DNA from: Streptomyces sp. GESEQ-4
GTDB lineage: Bacteria > Actinomycetota > Actinomycetes > Streptomycetales > Streptomycetaceae
DNA length: 64,000 nucleotides
Direction: 5' to 3'
NCBI RefSeq assembly: GCF_017948455.1
Contig: NZ_JAFFSU010000028.1
Span: 1-64,000 of the forward strand
Shown here: piece after piece, positions 8,315 through 16,419 of the stretch
Numbering within the stretch: the stretch's first letter is position 1
Layout of the letters: each line of letters opens with the position of its first letter
Position numbers and translations under genes: made by a program
Notes under the pieces: model-generated
What the model saw: only the letters and a program-made list of their open reading frames with translations
Told to the model about the DNA's origin: nothing
Database searches by the model: none

Positions 8315-9253
8315 TCAGCTGATCCGCCACGGACGGAGCTTCTCGGGGTTTCTCACCGCCCAGATATGCCTGATCCGGTCGCCAGCGACCTCGAACGCGA
8401 ACACGGTCGAGAGGTTGCCGTCCTGCTGGGCCACCAAGCCGGGCAGGCCGTTGACCGTGCACTCCAGGAACGTGGTGCGGGCGCCCGACACACGGGCGAT
8501 CTCGGCGTAGGCGTGTGCGATCTGCTCGCTGCCCACGATCGGGTGCAGGTGGGTGACGGCCAGCCCGCCGCCGTCGGCGGTCGCGACGGCGTCGGGGTCG
8601 AGCAGGCTGATCAGGGCGTCGATGTCCTTGGCCTCCCACGCCGTTCTGAACTGCCTGACGATGCCGGCCTGCCCGGCACTCGGGCCCGCCGGGCTCTGCG
8701 CGGTGCGGATGCGCCGACGGGCGGACGAGGCCAGTTGGCGGCATGCCGCCGGAGTGCGGCCGACGATCTCGGCCACTTCACCGAAGGGGTAACGGAAGAC
8801 GTCGTGCAGGACGAACGCGACGCGCTCCGCCGGGGTCATCGCATCGAGGACGACCAGGAAGGCCATCGTCACCGACTCGTCGAGGGTGACCCGGTCGGCC
8901 GGGTCGGTCCCGCCGGCGCCGGAGTGCCCGGTGATCCACTCCGTGGGTTCGGGCAGCGGTTCCGGGATCCAGTCGCCCACATACGTCTCCCGCCTGGCCC
9001 GCGCCGAGCCGAGCAGGTTCAGGCAGATGCGGCTGGCGACCGTCATCAGCCAGGCGCCGGGCGACTCGATGGCCTGCTGCTCCCGTGCGGACATGGCATA
9101 CCAGCGGGCGTAGGTCTCCTGCACGACGTCCTCGGCGTCGGCAAGGGACCCGAGGAGTCGATAGCCGAGGTTGATCAGCCGACGCCGCTCACTCATGATC
9201 GCGCTGAGGCCCGGATCGCTCTGGTCGTCTCCGGGCTCGGCTCTGGTGGTCAT
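8315..9253 (-). CDS. ECF41-type RNA polymerase sigma factor (SigJ-like)
   Basis: Extracytoplasmic-function sigma factor of 312 residues. Sigma-2 (INLGYRLLGSLADAEDVVQETYARW) and sigma-4 (LVVLDAMTPAERVAFVLHDVF, then VAEIVGRTPAACRQLASSARRR) are followed by a SnoaL-like C-terminal domain of about 115 residues. That domain carries DGGG (227-230) and NPEKL (302-306), the two signatures I recall for ECF41, where the extension takes the place of a separate anti-sigma factor. No anti-sigma gene is nearby. It is transcribed divergently from the SnoaL-LUD gene, and both share an identical promoter-like element, which suggests autoregulation and one dedicated neighbour target. Signal unknown. Confidence 0.9.
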   Translation of the reverse strand: MTTRAEPGDDQSDPGLSAIMSERRRLINLGYRLLGSLADAEDVVQETYARWYAMSAREQQAIESPGAWLMTVASRICLNLLGSARARRETYVGDWIPEPLPEPTEWITGHSGAGGTDPADRVTLDESVTMAFLVVLDAMTPAERVAFVLHDVFRYPFGEVAEIVGRTPAACRQLASSARRRIRTAQSPAGPSAGQAGIVRQFRTAWEAKDIDALISLLDPDAVATADGGGLAVTHLHPIVGSEQIAHAYAEIARVSGARTTFLECTVNGLPGLVAQQDGNLSTVFAFEVAGDRIRHIWAVRNPEKLRPWRIS

Positions 9254-9294
9254 GGTCTGCCCGTCTCCCTCGCTCGCTTCTTCGGTGCCGCTAC

Positions 9295-9373
9295 CCGTTA
9301 CGACAAGTCAGGCCACCGGAATGTGAGGCCGACGCGCCGCCTCACATTCCGAGGGGCTGCGTTGTCGTAACGG
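9295..9373. promoter_or_regulatory. mirror-image duplicated promoter between ECF41 gene and SnoaL-LUD gene
   Basis: On the plus strand, GCCTCACATTCCG (9339-9351), ten bases, then TTGTCGTAACGG (9362-9373) reads toward the SnoaL-LUD gene. On the minus strand, exactly the same two blocks with the same ten-base spacing (9329-9317 and 9306-9295) read toward the sigma gene. The blocks sit about 40-50 bases before each start codon, as -35 and -10 elements would. TCACA plus a GTCG-containing downstream block partly resembles the ECF41 consensus I recall (TGTCACA and CGTC). Confidence 0.7.
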
Positions 9374-9424
9374 TGTCGCACCGGTGAGGGCGACAGCGAG
9401 ACGGAGAACGGAGAGGGGACTTTG

Positions 9425-10525
9425 ATGAACGACCTCCAGACCATCGCGGACCGCGTCGAGATCGAGGCACTGCGCGCCGAGTTCACCGACGCGGTGATGA
9501 TGCGCGACCGACCCCGCCTGGCGGCGCTGTTCACACCGGACGGTGCCCTGCGCATGCCCAACATTCCTGTCGAGCAGATCGGCCGCGAGGAGATCCTTGC
9601 CGGGGGCGAGCGGCTGCAGAGCCAGTGGGACTTCTTCGTACAGAACACACACCCCGGCACGATCCAGCTCGACGGCGACACCGCGACCGGCCGCGCCTAC
9701 ATCCAGGAACTCGTGCGCACCCTCGACGGACGCCAGGGCCTGAACTACGCCGTCTACCACGACCGTTACCAGCGCACCGCGGAGGGCTGGAGGTTCGCCG
9801 AGCGGGTGTACGAGGTCCGCTACCTCGACACCTCCCCGCTGGCGGGCACGGCGCCCCACACGGCGCAGGGCTCCGGGACCGACCCGGCCCACGCCACGGC
9901 CACCCCGGCTCCGCCCCCGTCCTTCACCGACCCGGCAACGGCCGAACAACTGGAGCGGGTAGCCGCCGCGCTGCGTGCGGGCGGCTTCGCCGCCGAGATA
10001 CTCGACGACGCCGCAGAAGCGCGCGCCCGCATCAAGGACCTGGTCCCCGCGGGCGCCAGCGTGCTCACCGGAGCCAGCGAGACCCTCCGACTGTCCGGCA
10101 TCGACGAGGACATCAACGCCAGCGGCCAGTACGACGCCATCAGGCCCCGCACGCTGGCCATCGACCGTGCCACCGGCGCCGACGAGATCCGAAGGCTGGT
10201 CGCCGGCCCCGAATTCGTCATCAACAGCGTCGCCGCGGTCACCGAGACCGGCTCGCTCGTCCTTGCCTCGGGCAGCGGCAGCCAACTCCCCGCCAACGCG
10301 GGCGGCGCCGCCCACGCGATCTGGATCGTCGGCGCGCAGAAGGTGGTGCCCGACCTGAGCACAGCCCTGCGCCGCATCGAGGAGCACGCCCTCCCGCTGG
10401 AGAACGCCCGCGCCCAAGCGGTGTACGGGATGCCCAGCGCCGTCAACCGCCTACTCATCCTCAACGCGGAACCACGCCCAGGGCGCGGCACCGTGCTGCT
10501 TCTCCGAGAGGCCATCGGATACTGA
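9425..10525 (+). CDS. SnoaL-like domain fused to LUD (LutC-like) domain protein
   Basis: A 366-residue two-domain protein. Residues about 1-140 form a SnoaL/NTF2-like cone fold (ADRVEIEALRAEFTDAVMMRDRPRLAALFTPDG is typical of SnoaL_4). After a Pro/Thr/Ala linker (about 140-165), residues about 165-366 match the LUD domain of LutC-type lactate-utilisation proteins (LVPAGASVLTGASETLR, EFVINSVAAVTETGSLVLASGSGSQ, HAIWIVGAQKVVPDL). No Fe-S cysteines or LutA/LutB partners are nearby. ATG 9425 is chosen over TTG 9422 and lies five bases after GGAGAGGGG. Divergence from an ECF41 factor through a shared promoter makes it the probable target. Biochemical role unknown. Confidence 0.82.
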   Translation: MNDLQTIADRVEIEALRAEFTDAVMMRDRPRLAALFTPDGALRMPNIPVEQIGREEILAGGERLQSQWDFFVQNTHPGTIQLDGDTATGRAYIQELVRTLDGRQGLNYAVYHDRYQRTAEGWRFAERVYEVRYLDTSPLAGTAPHTAQGSGTDPAHATATPAPPPSFTDPATAEQLERVAAALRAGGFAAEILDDAAEARARIKDLVPAGASVLTGASETLRLSGIDEDINASGQYDAIRPRTLAIDRATGADEIRRLVAGPEFVINSVAAVTETGSLVLASGSGSQLPANAGGAAHAIWIVGAQKVVPDLSTALRRIEEHALPLENARAQAVYGMPSAVNRLLILNAEPRPGRGTVLLLREAIGY

Positions 10526-10596
10526 CCCGGCGGCACCGGTCCGGCTAGTTGCTCGTACGCCGCCCACAGGCGCCCATCAATGAAAGAAACCCGAGG

Positions 10597-11028
10597 TCAG
10601 GGCCACACCAAGCAATACGGCTGATGCCCCGCCTCGTGCAGCCTGTGGCTGAAGTCCTGCCACTCATGCAGCAGCTGATACACATTGAACGCGTCCCGCG
10701 GTCCACCCCGGTCCGGCACAGTCGACCAGATGAACGCGGCCGCGCCGACCGCCTCCTCGCCGATTCCGCGGAGGGGGTCGACGACGGTCATGGGGAGTTT
10801 GACGACGGCGTAGTCGGGGTGGAGGACGACCAGTTCCAGGGGCGGCACCTTGTTCAGGGGGACGCCCTCGATGCCGGTGAGGACCATCGCGGCCATCGTC
10901 TCGGGCTTGATCTTGGTGAACATGCCGTTCATGCCGAGCTCGTCGCCGCCGAGTTCCTCGGGGCGCATCGAGATCGGGACGCGGGCCGCGGTCGCGCCGT
11001 CAGGTGCGCCGAAGTACTTGTACGTCAC
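10597..11028 (-). CDS. conserved hypothetical protein
   Basis: From GTG 11028 this is a 143-residue soluble protein (MTYKYFGAPDG... ending GHQPYCLVWP). The frame stays open upstream to 11220, but that part is Arg/Gly-rich low-complexity sequence that looks like non-coding shadow, so the shorter start is preferred. No signal peptide, membrane helix or catalytic motif is evident; conserved-looking aromatic and charged segments (HEWQDFSHRLHEAGHQPY) near the end suggest a real folded protein. It converges with the SnoaL-LUD gene and diverges from hemL. I do not recognise its function. Confidence 0.6.
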   Translation of the reverse strand: MTYKYFGAPDGATAARVPISMRPEELGGDELGMNGMFTKIKPETMAAMVLTGIEGVPLNKVPPLELVVLHPDYAVVKLPMTVVDPLRGIGEEAVGAAAFIWSTVPDRGGPRDAFNVYQLLHEWQDFSHRLHEAGHQPYCLVWP

Positions 11029-11556
11029 CCCCACCCGACCACCATTCCTGCTCCCCGCCCGCAGCCGCTCGACCCGCTGGTCGAGCCGCTCGGGTTCCTG
11101 TCCACCCTGTGCCTGCCGTGATTCAGCCGCTTCCTCCGCCGCGCGCCGGTGCCTGCCCCCTCGGGCACGTCGAGGGCCCAGGTCGTCAGTCCCCTCGCCC
11201 AGTCCGCCACCGCGATGCATATCTCCACCCGACTGCTTTTCTAGGACGCGTGGCCCCAGCCGCGCAACCCGATCATCGTGTCAGTGACCTCCCCCACGGC
11301 CGCCCGCCGAAACGTGCGTTGAAACACCTGTCCGCAGGATCTTCGCAGCCCCTGAACAAGCCTCGCCACAGCTTGGCCGGTGAGGGCTCCCCTATGACAT
11401 ACGTACGGGATCCCCGTTTGAGCTGTGTGTATCAGGTCTCAGTTTCGCAGACGGGGAGACGGGTGGGGGACCACGTCCGGTTCCGCCGCCGCCTACCCTG
11501 AGGAGGTCACCAGGAGAAGCCCACGAAATCGGAGAAGGTCGGAGAAGTCGCCGGAC
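11029..11556. other. 528-bp gap upstream of hemL
   Basis: Between the start of the hypothetical gene and hemL. It contains only low-quality frames (best 67 residues at 11025-11228, minus) that overlap one another and look like GC shadow. The distal end has purine-rich GGAGAAGGTCGGAGAAG (11531-11547), which provides the hemL ribosome-binding site. No clear riboswitch, RNA gene or strong hairpin was found, but the length leaves room for a regulated leader. Confidence 0.5.
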
Positions 11557-12873
11557 ATGAGTGAACTGCCTTATTCATACGATGCGCCTGTCTCGCAGGC
11601 TCTGTTCGACCGTGCGGCCGCCGTCACCCCCGGCGGCGTGAACTCGCCGGTACGCGCCTTCCGGGCGGTGGGCGGGACACCCCGGTTCATGGTGTCCGGC
11701 CACGGGCCCTATCTCACCGACGCCGACGGGCGCGACTACGTCGACCTGGTCTGTTCCTGGGGCCCCATGATCCTCGGGCACTCCCACCCTGAGGTCATCG
11801 CCGCCGTCCAGGACGCCGTATCCCGCGGTACGTCCTTCGGCACACCCGGCGAGGGCGAGGTCGCGCTCGCCGAGGAGATGGTCGCCCGGATCGAGCCGCT
11901 GGAGCAGGTGCGGCTCGTCTCCAGTGGCACCGAGGCCACCATGTCCGCCATCCGGCTCGCCCGCGGGTTCACCCGGCGCACCAAGGTGATCAAGTTCGCC
12001 GGGTGTTACCACGGTCACGTCGACTCGCTCCTCGCCGCCGCGGGGAGCGGGGTGGCCACCTTCGCCCTGCCCGACACCCCCGGCGTCACCGGCGCCCAGG
12101 CCGGCGACACCATCGTGCTGCCGTACAACGACCTCGAAGCCGTGCAGGAGGCCTTCCACCGGCACCCCGGCGAGATCGCCTGCGTGATCACCGAGGCCTC
12201 GCCCGGCAACATGGGCGTGGTGCCTCCGGGGCCCGGGTTCAACCAGGGGCTGAAGGACGCCTGCCGGGAGAACGGCGCCCTCTACATCTCCGACGAGGTC
12301 ATGACCGGCTTCAGGACCAGCAAGGCCGGCTGGTACGGCATCGACGGCGTCCGGCCCGACCTGATGACCTTCGGCAAGGTCATGGGCGGTGGCTTCCCCG
12401 CCGCCGCCTTCGGGGGACGTGAGGACGTCATGGCGCACCTCGCGCCCGTCGGCCCCGTCTACCAGGCCGGCACCCTCTCCGGGAACCCGGTCGCCACCGC
12501 CGCCGGCCTCGCCCAGCTGCGCCTCCTCGACGACGCCGCGTACGACACCGTCAACGCCGTCTCCGCACAGATCCAGGCCCTGGTCACCGAGGCGCTCACC
12601 AAGGAAGGCGTCGCGCACCGGCTGCAGACCGCCTCCAACATGTTCTCCGTCTTCTTCACGGACCGCGCGGTGCGTGACTACGAGGACGCCAGGAAGCAGG
12701 AGTCCTTCCGCTTCACCGCGTTCTTCCACGCGATGCTGGCGAACGGCGTCTATCTGCCGCCGTCGTCTTTCGAGTCCTGGTTCGTGTCCACGGCCCACGA
12801 CGAGCGTGCCGTGCAGCGGATCGCCGACGCCCTCCCGGCGGCGGCCCGAGCGGCGGCGGAGGCCCAGGCATGA
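11557..12873 (+). CDS. hemL: glutamate-1-semialdehyde 2,1-aminomutase
   Basis: PLP enzyme that converts glutamate-1-semialdehyde to 5-aminolevulinate in the C5 heme pathway; cytoplasmic, 438 residues, normal length. Visible: TPGGVNSPVRAF at the N-terminus, SSGTEATMSAIRLARGFT (cofactor phosphate), the YHGH motif, ISDEVMTGFR (Asp contacting the pyridine nitrogen) and the Schiff-base lysine in TFGKVMGGGFPAAAFGG (Lys274). ATG 11557 is chosen because GGAGAAG precedes it; a longer frame to 11425 is not family-like. The gene overlaps the next one by four bases (ATGA), so they are translationally coupled. Heme supply fits the nearby cytochrome c maturation genes. Confidence 0.97.
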   Translation: MSELPYSYDAPVSQALFDRAAAVTPGGVNSPVRAFRAVGGTPRFMVSGHGPYLTDADGRDYVDLVCSWGPMILGHSHPEVIAAVQDAVSRGTSFGTPGEGEVALAEEMVARIEPLEQVRLVSSGTEATMSAIRLARGFTRRTKVIKFAGCYHGHVDSLLAAAGSGVATFALPDTPGVTGAQAGDTIVLPYNDLEAVQEAFHRHPGEIACVITEASPGNMGVVPPGPGFNQGLKDACRENGALYISDEVMTGFRTSKAGWYGIDGVRPDLMTFGKVMGGGFPAAAFGGREDVMAHLAPVGPVYQAGTLSGNPVATAAGLAQLRLLDDAAYDTVNAVSAQIQALVTEALTKEGVAHRLQTASNMFSVFFTDRAVRDYEDARKQESFRFTAFFHAMLANGVYLPPSSFESWFVSTAHDERAVQRIADALPAAARAAAEAQA

Positions 12874-13550
12874 GCAACCCCGACATCACCGTCGTACACG
12901 TCATGCGGCACGGCGAGGTCGCCAACCCGGACGGTGTGCTGTACGGGCGGCTGCCCGGGTACCACCTGTCGGAGCTGGGGCGGCGGATGGCCGACCGGGT
13001 CGCCGAGCACCTCGCGCCCCGCGACATCACGTACGTCTGCTCGTCCCCGCTGGAGCGCGCGCAGGAGACGGCCACGCCGATCGCCAAGGCGCACGGGCTG
13101 GATCTCGCGACCGACGAGCGGCTCATCGAGGCCGACAACGTCTTCCAGGGCAAGACCTTCGGTGTGGGCGACGGGGCGCTGCGGCGGCCCGAGAACTGGA
13201 AGCACCTCGTCAACCCGTTCAGGCCGTCCTGGGGTGAGCCCTACGTCGACCAGGTCGTACGGATGATGGGGGCGCTGGACGCCGCGAAGGACGCGGCCCG
13301 TGGGCATGAGGCGGTGCTGGTCAGTCATCAGCTGCCGATCTGGATCGTGCGGTCGTATGTCGAGCGGCGGCGGCTGTGGCACGACCCGCGCAAGCGGCAG
13401 TGCACGCTCGCGTCCCTGACGTCGTTCACGTATCAGGGGAACCAGGTCGTGTCCGTGGGGTACTCGGAGCCGGCTCGGGATCTTGTGCCGGCGCATCTGC
13501 TGGCGGGGGCCAAGCCGGTGAAGGGGAAGGACAAGGCCTTCGGGGCGTAG
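12870..13550 (+). CDS. histidine phosphatase family protein (phosphoglycerate mutase-like)
   Basis: A 226-residue member of the histidine phosphatase superfamily. The catalytic motif VMRHGEVANPDGVLYGRLPG carries RHGE (nucleophile His), followed by SSPLERAQETATPIA (second phosphate pocket Arg) and VLVSHQLPIWIVRS with the second catalytic His. These enzymes dephosphorylate varied small molecules or proteins; being coupled to hemL does not by itself give a substrate. The start ATG overlaps the hemL stop (ATGA). Full length for a broad-specificity phosphatase rather than a cofactor-dependent glycolytic mutase. Confidence 0.9.
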   Translation: MSNPDITVVHVMRHGEVANPDGVLYGRLPGYHLSELGRRMADRVAEHLAPRDITYVCSSPLERAQETATPIAKAHGLDLATDERLIEADNVFQGKTFGVGDGALRRPENWKHLVNPFRPSWGEPYVDQVVRMMGALDAAKDAARGHEAVLVSHQLPIWIVRSYVERRRLWHDPRKRQCTLASLTSFTYQGNQVVSVGYSEPARDLVPAHLLAGAKPVKGKDKAFGA

Positions 13551-13570
13551 GTAGTTCTTCGGCTGCCTCG

Positions 13571-13632
13571 CCGGTGGGGGCTTGTCGCGCCCACGCGGCG
13601 GAGCCGCAAATCGATACAGCCCCGCGCCCCTT
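13571..13632 (+). repeat. dispersed repeat, variant copy with insert
   Basis: Starts with the same CCGGTGGGGGCTTGTCGCGC as the 29.1-kb copy and ends with CCCCGCGCCCCTT, but the middle is replaced by a segment holding the small hairpin GCGGC-GGA-GCCGC and the motif AAATCGATACAGC. It lies just after the histidine phosphatase stop. This looks like a second subfamily of the same intergenic element. Confidence 0.65.
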
Positions 13633-13754
13633 AAAAGCCTTTTGTTGCACCCTTGTTGCATTTGTTTCGGAATGCTTGCGAACTTCCGGAACCTCCCTGT
13701 TCCTCGTGTCCTCTGACTGGGTGACCACCAGAGAACGTGACGATCGGGGACGTA

Positions 13755-14987
13755 ATGCGCACACTCACGCGAAGGGGAGCAATCGGTCTTGGGGCCGGGG
13801 CCGCTGCTGCTGCCGGGCTGGCCGGATGTGGCACCTTCTCCCCGTCGGAGGGGTCGTCGGGGGTGGGGGGTTCCGGGAAGGGGCCCTCCGCCAAGCCGAC
13901 GGCCACGGCGCGGCCGATCGGTGACGGGTCGACGTCGTTCACCGGGAAGCAGCCGCATCAGCCGTCGAAGCCCGTGCCGCTGGAGCCCGGTCAGACGCCG
14001 CCGCAGTTCGTCATCTTCTCCTGGGACGGGGCGGGCGAGGTCGGCAACGGTCTCTTTCCGCGCTTCCTGGAACTCGCCAAGCAGCACGACGCGCACATGA
14101 CCTTCTTCCTCTCCGGGCTGTATCTGCTGCCCGAGAGCAAGAAGCGGCTGTACGACCCCCCGAACAACCCGCGTGGCGCCTCCGACATCGGCTACCTCAC
14201 CGACGAGCACGTCAAGGCGACGCTGACGAACGTCCGGCAGGCGTGGCTCGACGGACACGAGATCGGCACCCACTTCAACGGGCACTTCTGCGCCGGCACG
14301 GGCAGCGTCGGCAACTGGACGCCGCAGCAGTGGAAGAGCGAGATCCAGCAGGCGAAGGGGTTCGTGAAGGAGTGGCGGACCAACACCGGGTGGACCGACA
14401 TGCCCGCCCTGCCCTTCGACTACGAGAAGGAACTCGTCGGCGGCCGCACGCCCTGCCTGCTCGGCCAGGACAACCTGCTGCCCGTCGCCCGTGAGCTGGG
14501 CTGGCGCTACGACGCCTCCTCGCCCGGCGGCCGCCAGGTCTGGCCCACCAAGAAGAACGGCATCTGGGATCTGCCGCTTCAGCAGATACCTTTCCCCGGA
14601 CGTTCGTTCGAGGTCCTGTCCATGGACTACAACATGCTCGCCAACCAGTCGCTCAACACGACCAAGGCGCCCGCCTACAACTACCCGGGCTGGCGGAAGC
14701 AGTCCTCGGAGGCGTACATAGCGGGATTCCAGCGGGCATACGAGACAAACCGCGCCCCCTTCTTCATCGGCAACCACTTCGAGCAGTGGAACGGCGGGAT
14801 CTACATGGACGCCGTGGAAGCCGCGCTGAAGCACATCGCGCGGGAGAAGGAGAAGGGCGAGGACATCCGCCTCGTCTCCTTCCGGCAGTTCGTGGACTGG
14901 ATGGACGTACAGAAGCCGGCGGTCCTCGAGAAGCTGCGCACCCTCGACGTCGGGCAGGCGCCCGCAGCGGGGTGGAAGAGCCTCTGA
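13755..14987 (+). CDS. polysaccharide deacetylase-like (NodB superfamily) lipoprotein
   Basis: A 410-residue exported protein. ATG 13755 gives TLTRRGAIGLGAG with a twin-arginine pair and the lipobox LAGC (Cys25), so it may be a Tat-exported lipoprotein. The mature part has a NodB-like start, FVIFSWDGAGE, in which the usual TFDDG is altered but one Asp is kept, and HEIGTHFNGHFC in place of the H-x(3)-H metal motif. DYEKELVGGRTPCLLGQDNLLP and RYDASSPGG follow. It probably binds or deacetylates a cell-surface carbohydrate. It lies upstream of the ccs genes on the same strand, 66 bp before the thioredoxin gene, but has no evident role in cytochrome maturation. Confidence 0.8.
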   Translation: MRTLTRRGAIGLGAGAAAAAGLAGCGTFSPSEGSSGVGGSGKGPSAKPTATARPIGDGSTSFTGKQPHQPSKPVPLEPGQTPPQFVIFSWDGAGEVGNGLFPRFLELAKQHDAHMTFFLSGLYLLPESKKRLYDPPNNPRGASDIGYLTDEHVKATLTNVRQAWLDGHEIGTHFNGHFCAGTGSVGNWTPQQWKSEIQQAKGFVKEWRTNTGWTDMPALPFDYEKELVGGRTPCLLGQDNLLPVARELGWRYDASSPGGRQVWPTKKNGIWDLPLQQIPFPGRSFEVLSMDYNMLANQSLNTTKAPAYNYPGWRKQSSEAYIAGFQRAYETNRAPFFIGNHFEQWNGGIYMDAVEAALKHIAREKEKGEDIRLVSFRQFVDWMDVQKPAVLEKLRTLDVGQAPAAGWKSL

Positions 14988-15053
14988 AATGGGAGTTTCC
15001 GCCCGGAAGGGGGGTGCGCAAGATCCTCGGAACGGACATGCGAAACTTTTCAC

Positions 15054-15644
15054 ATGAGTGCCGCCAGCCGCGCCCCCCTGACCCTCACCGGTGCCGCAGT
15101 CGCCGCGTTGCTGCTGTCCGCCTGCACCTCCGGAGGGACCTCCGGCGGAGGCGGTGACACCAACTTCGTCATGGGCGAGGACGGCATCTCGACCGTCGAG
15201 CAGGGCGAACGGGTCGCCGCCCCCGACCTGTCCGGTGACACCATCGACGGCAAGCAGCTGGACGTCGCCTCGTACAAGGGCAAGGTCGTCGTACTGAACG
15301 TCTGGGGCTCCTGGTGCGCGCCGTGCCGCGCCGAGGCGCCCGGCTTCGAGAAGGTCTACAAGGACCTCAAGGGCCAGGGCGTGCAGTTCGTCGGCATCAA
15401 CACCCGTGACACCAGCACCAAGAACGCCCTCGCCTTCGAGAAGCAGCAGGGCGTCACCTATCCCAGCCTGTACGACCCCACCGGCAAGCTGATGCTCCGC
15501 TTCGAGAAGGGCACGCTCAACCCGCAGGCGATCCCCTCCACGCTCGTCCTCGACCGGGACGGCAAGATCGCGGCGCGTTCGCTGGCCGCGCTCAGCGAGG
15601 AGAAGCTGCGCAAGATGCTCAACCCGGTCCTCACGGAGAAGTGA
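15054..15644 (+). CDS. TlpA/ResA-like thiol-disulfide lipoprotein
   Basis: Membrane-anchored thioredoxin-fold protein of 196 residues that should reduce the heme-binding CXXC of apocytochrome c outside the membrane. The lipobox LLSAC gives Cys24; after a Gly/Ser linker the thioredoxin domain holds WGSWCAPCRAEAP (Cys88, Cys91), GINTRDT and the cis-Pro region IPSTLVLDRDGKIAAR. It is followed with almost no gap by ccdA, resB and ccsB, so it is the first gene of the System II cytochrome c maturation operon. Full length for a ResA homologue. Confidence 0.92.
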   Translation: MSAASRAPLTLTGAAVAALLLSACTSGGTSGGGGDTNFVMGEDGISTVEQGERVAAPDLSGDTIDGKQLDVASYKGKVVVLNVWGSWCAPCRAEAPGFEKVYKDLKGQGVQFVGINTRDTSTKNALAFEKQQGVTYPSLYDPTGKLMLRFEKGTLNPQAIPSTLVLDRDGKIAARSLAALSEEKLRKMLNPVLTEK

Positions 15645-15645
15645 C

Positions 15646-16416
15646 GTGACCGGAGTGTCCACGCTGGCCGCCACCGGCTACAACGGCACCGTGCTCAACG
15701 GCGCCCTGCTGGTCGCCCTGCCGATCGCGCTGCTCGGCGGCCTCGTCTCCTTCTTCTCGCCGTGCGTCCTGCCGCTCGTCCCCGGCTATCTGTCCTACGT
15801 CACCGGAGTAGCCGGCACCGATCTGGCCGAGGCCCGGCGCGGGCGGATGGTCGCGGGCGCCTCGCTGTTCGTGCTGGGCTTCACCGCCGTGTTCGTCTCC
15901 AGCGGCGCGCTGTTCGGATACTTCGGCTCCAGCCTCCAGGAACAGCACGGCGTGCTGAACAAGGTGCTCGGCGTCCTCATGATCGCCATGGGCGTCTTCT
16001 TCATGGGCCTGATGCCCTGGCTCACCCAGCGCGAGTTCCGCTTCCACAAGCGACCGGTGACCGGGCTCGTCGGTGCCCCCTTCCTCGGCGCCCTGTTCGG
16101 CATCGGCTGGACGCCTTGCATCGGCCCCACCCTCGCCTCCGTGATCGCGCTCTCCTCGCAGCAGGGCAGCGCGGGCCGCGGGGCCATACTGACCGTCGCG
16201 TACTGCCTCGGCCTCGGCGCGCCGTTCGTGCTCGCGGCGATCGCCTTCCGTAAGGCGCTCGGTGCCTTCGGCTGGGTCAAGCGCCACTATGTCTGGGTGA
16301 TGCGGATCGGCGGCACCATGATGATCGCGACCGGTCTGCTGCTGCTGACCGGCGCCTGGGACAGTCTCGTGTCGGAGATGCAGAACTGGTCCAACGGCTT
16401 CACTGTGGGGATCTGA
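15646..16416 (+). CDS. ccdA: CcdA-family thiol-reductant transmembrane transporter
   Basis: Polytopic membrane protein of 256 residues with six hydrophobic segments. The two redox cysteines lie in FFSPCVLPLVPGY (Cys40) and GWTPCIGPTL (Cys158), which are CcdA/DsbD-beta signatures. It carries electrons from cytoplasmic thioredoxin across the membrane to the ResA-like protein just upstream. The GTG start is one base after the resA stop, so translation is coupled. Part of the four-gene cytochrome c maturation operon. Confidence 0.94.
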   Translation: MTGVSTLAATGYNGTVLNGALLVALPIALLGGLVSFFSPCVLPLVPGYLSYVTGVAGTDLAEARRGRMVAGASLFVLGFTAVFVSSGALFGYFGSSLQEQHGVLNKVLGVLMIAMGVFFMGLMPWLTQREFRFHKRPVTGLVGAPFLGALFGIGWTPCIGPTLASVIALSSQQGSAGRGAILTVAYCLGLGAPFVLAAIAFRKALGAFGWVKRHYVWVMRIGGTMMIATGLLLLTGAWDSLVSEMQNWSNGFTVGI

Positions 16417-16419
16417 TCG

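Noticed and set aside
11025..11228. 67-residue minus-strand frame starting MEICIAVADWARGLTTW
   Set aside because: The start looks more protein-like than most shadows, but it overlaps the upstream extension of the hypothetical gene, turns into Arg/Gly/Ser low complexity and has no clear ribosome-binding site. A frameshifted longer hypothetical gene cannot be excluded.
12750..15674. 974-residue open frame on the minus strand
   Set aside because: It covers hemL, the phosphatase, the NodB-like and TlpA-like genes in antisense; no domain is recognisable and the plus-strand genes have motifs and ribosome-binding sites.
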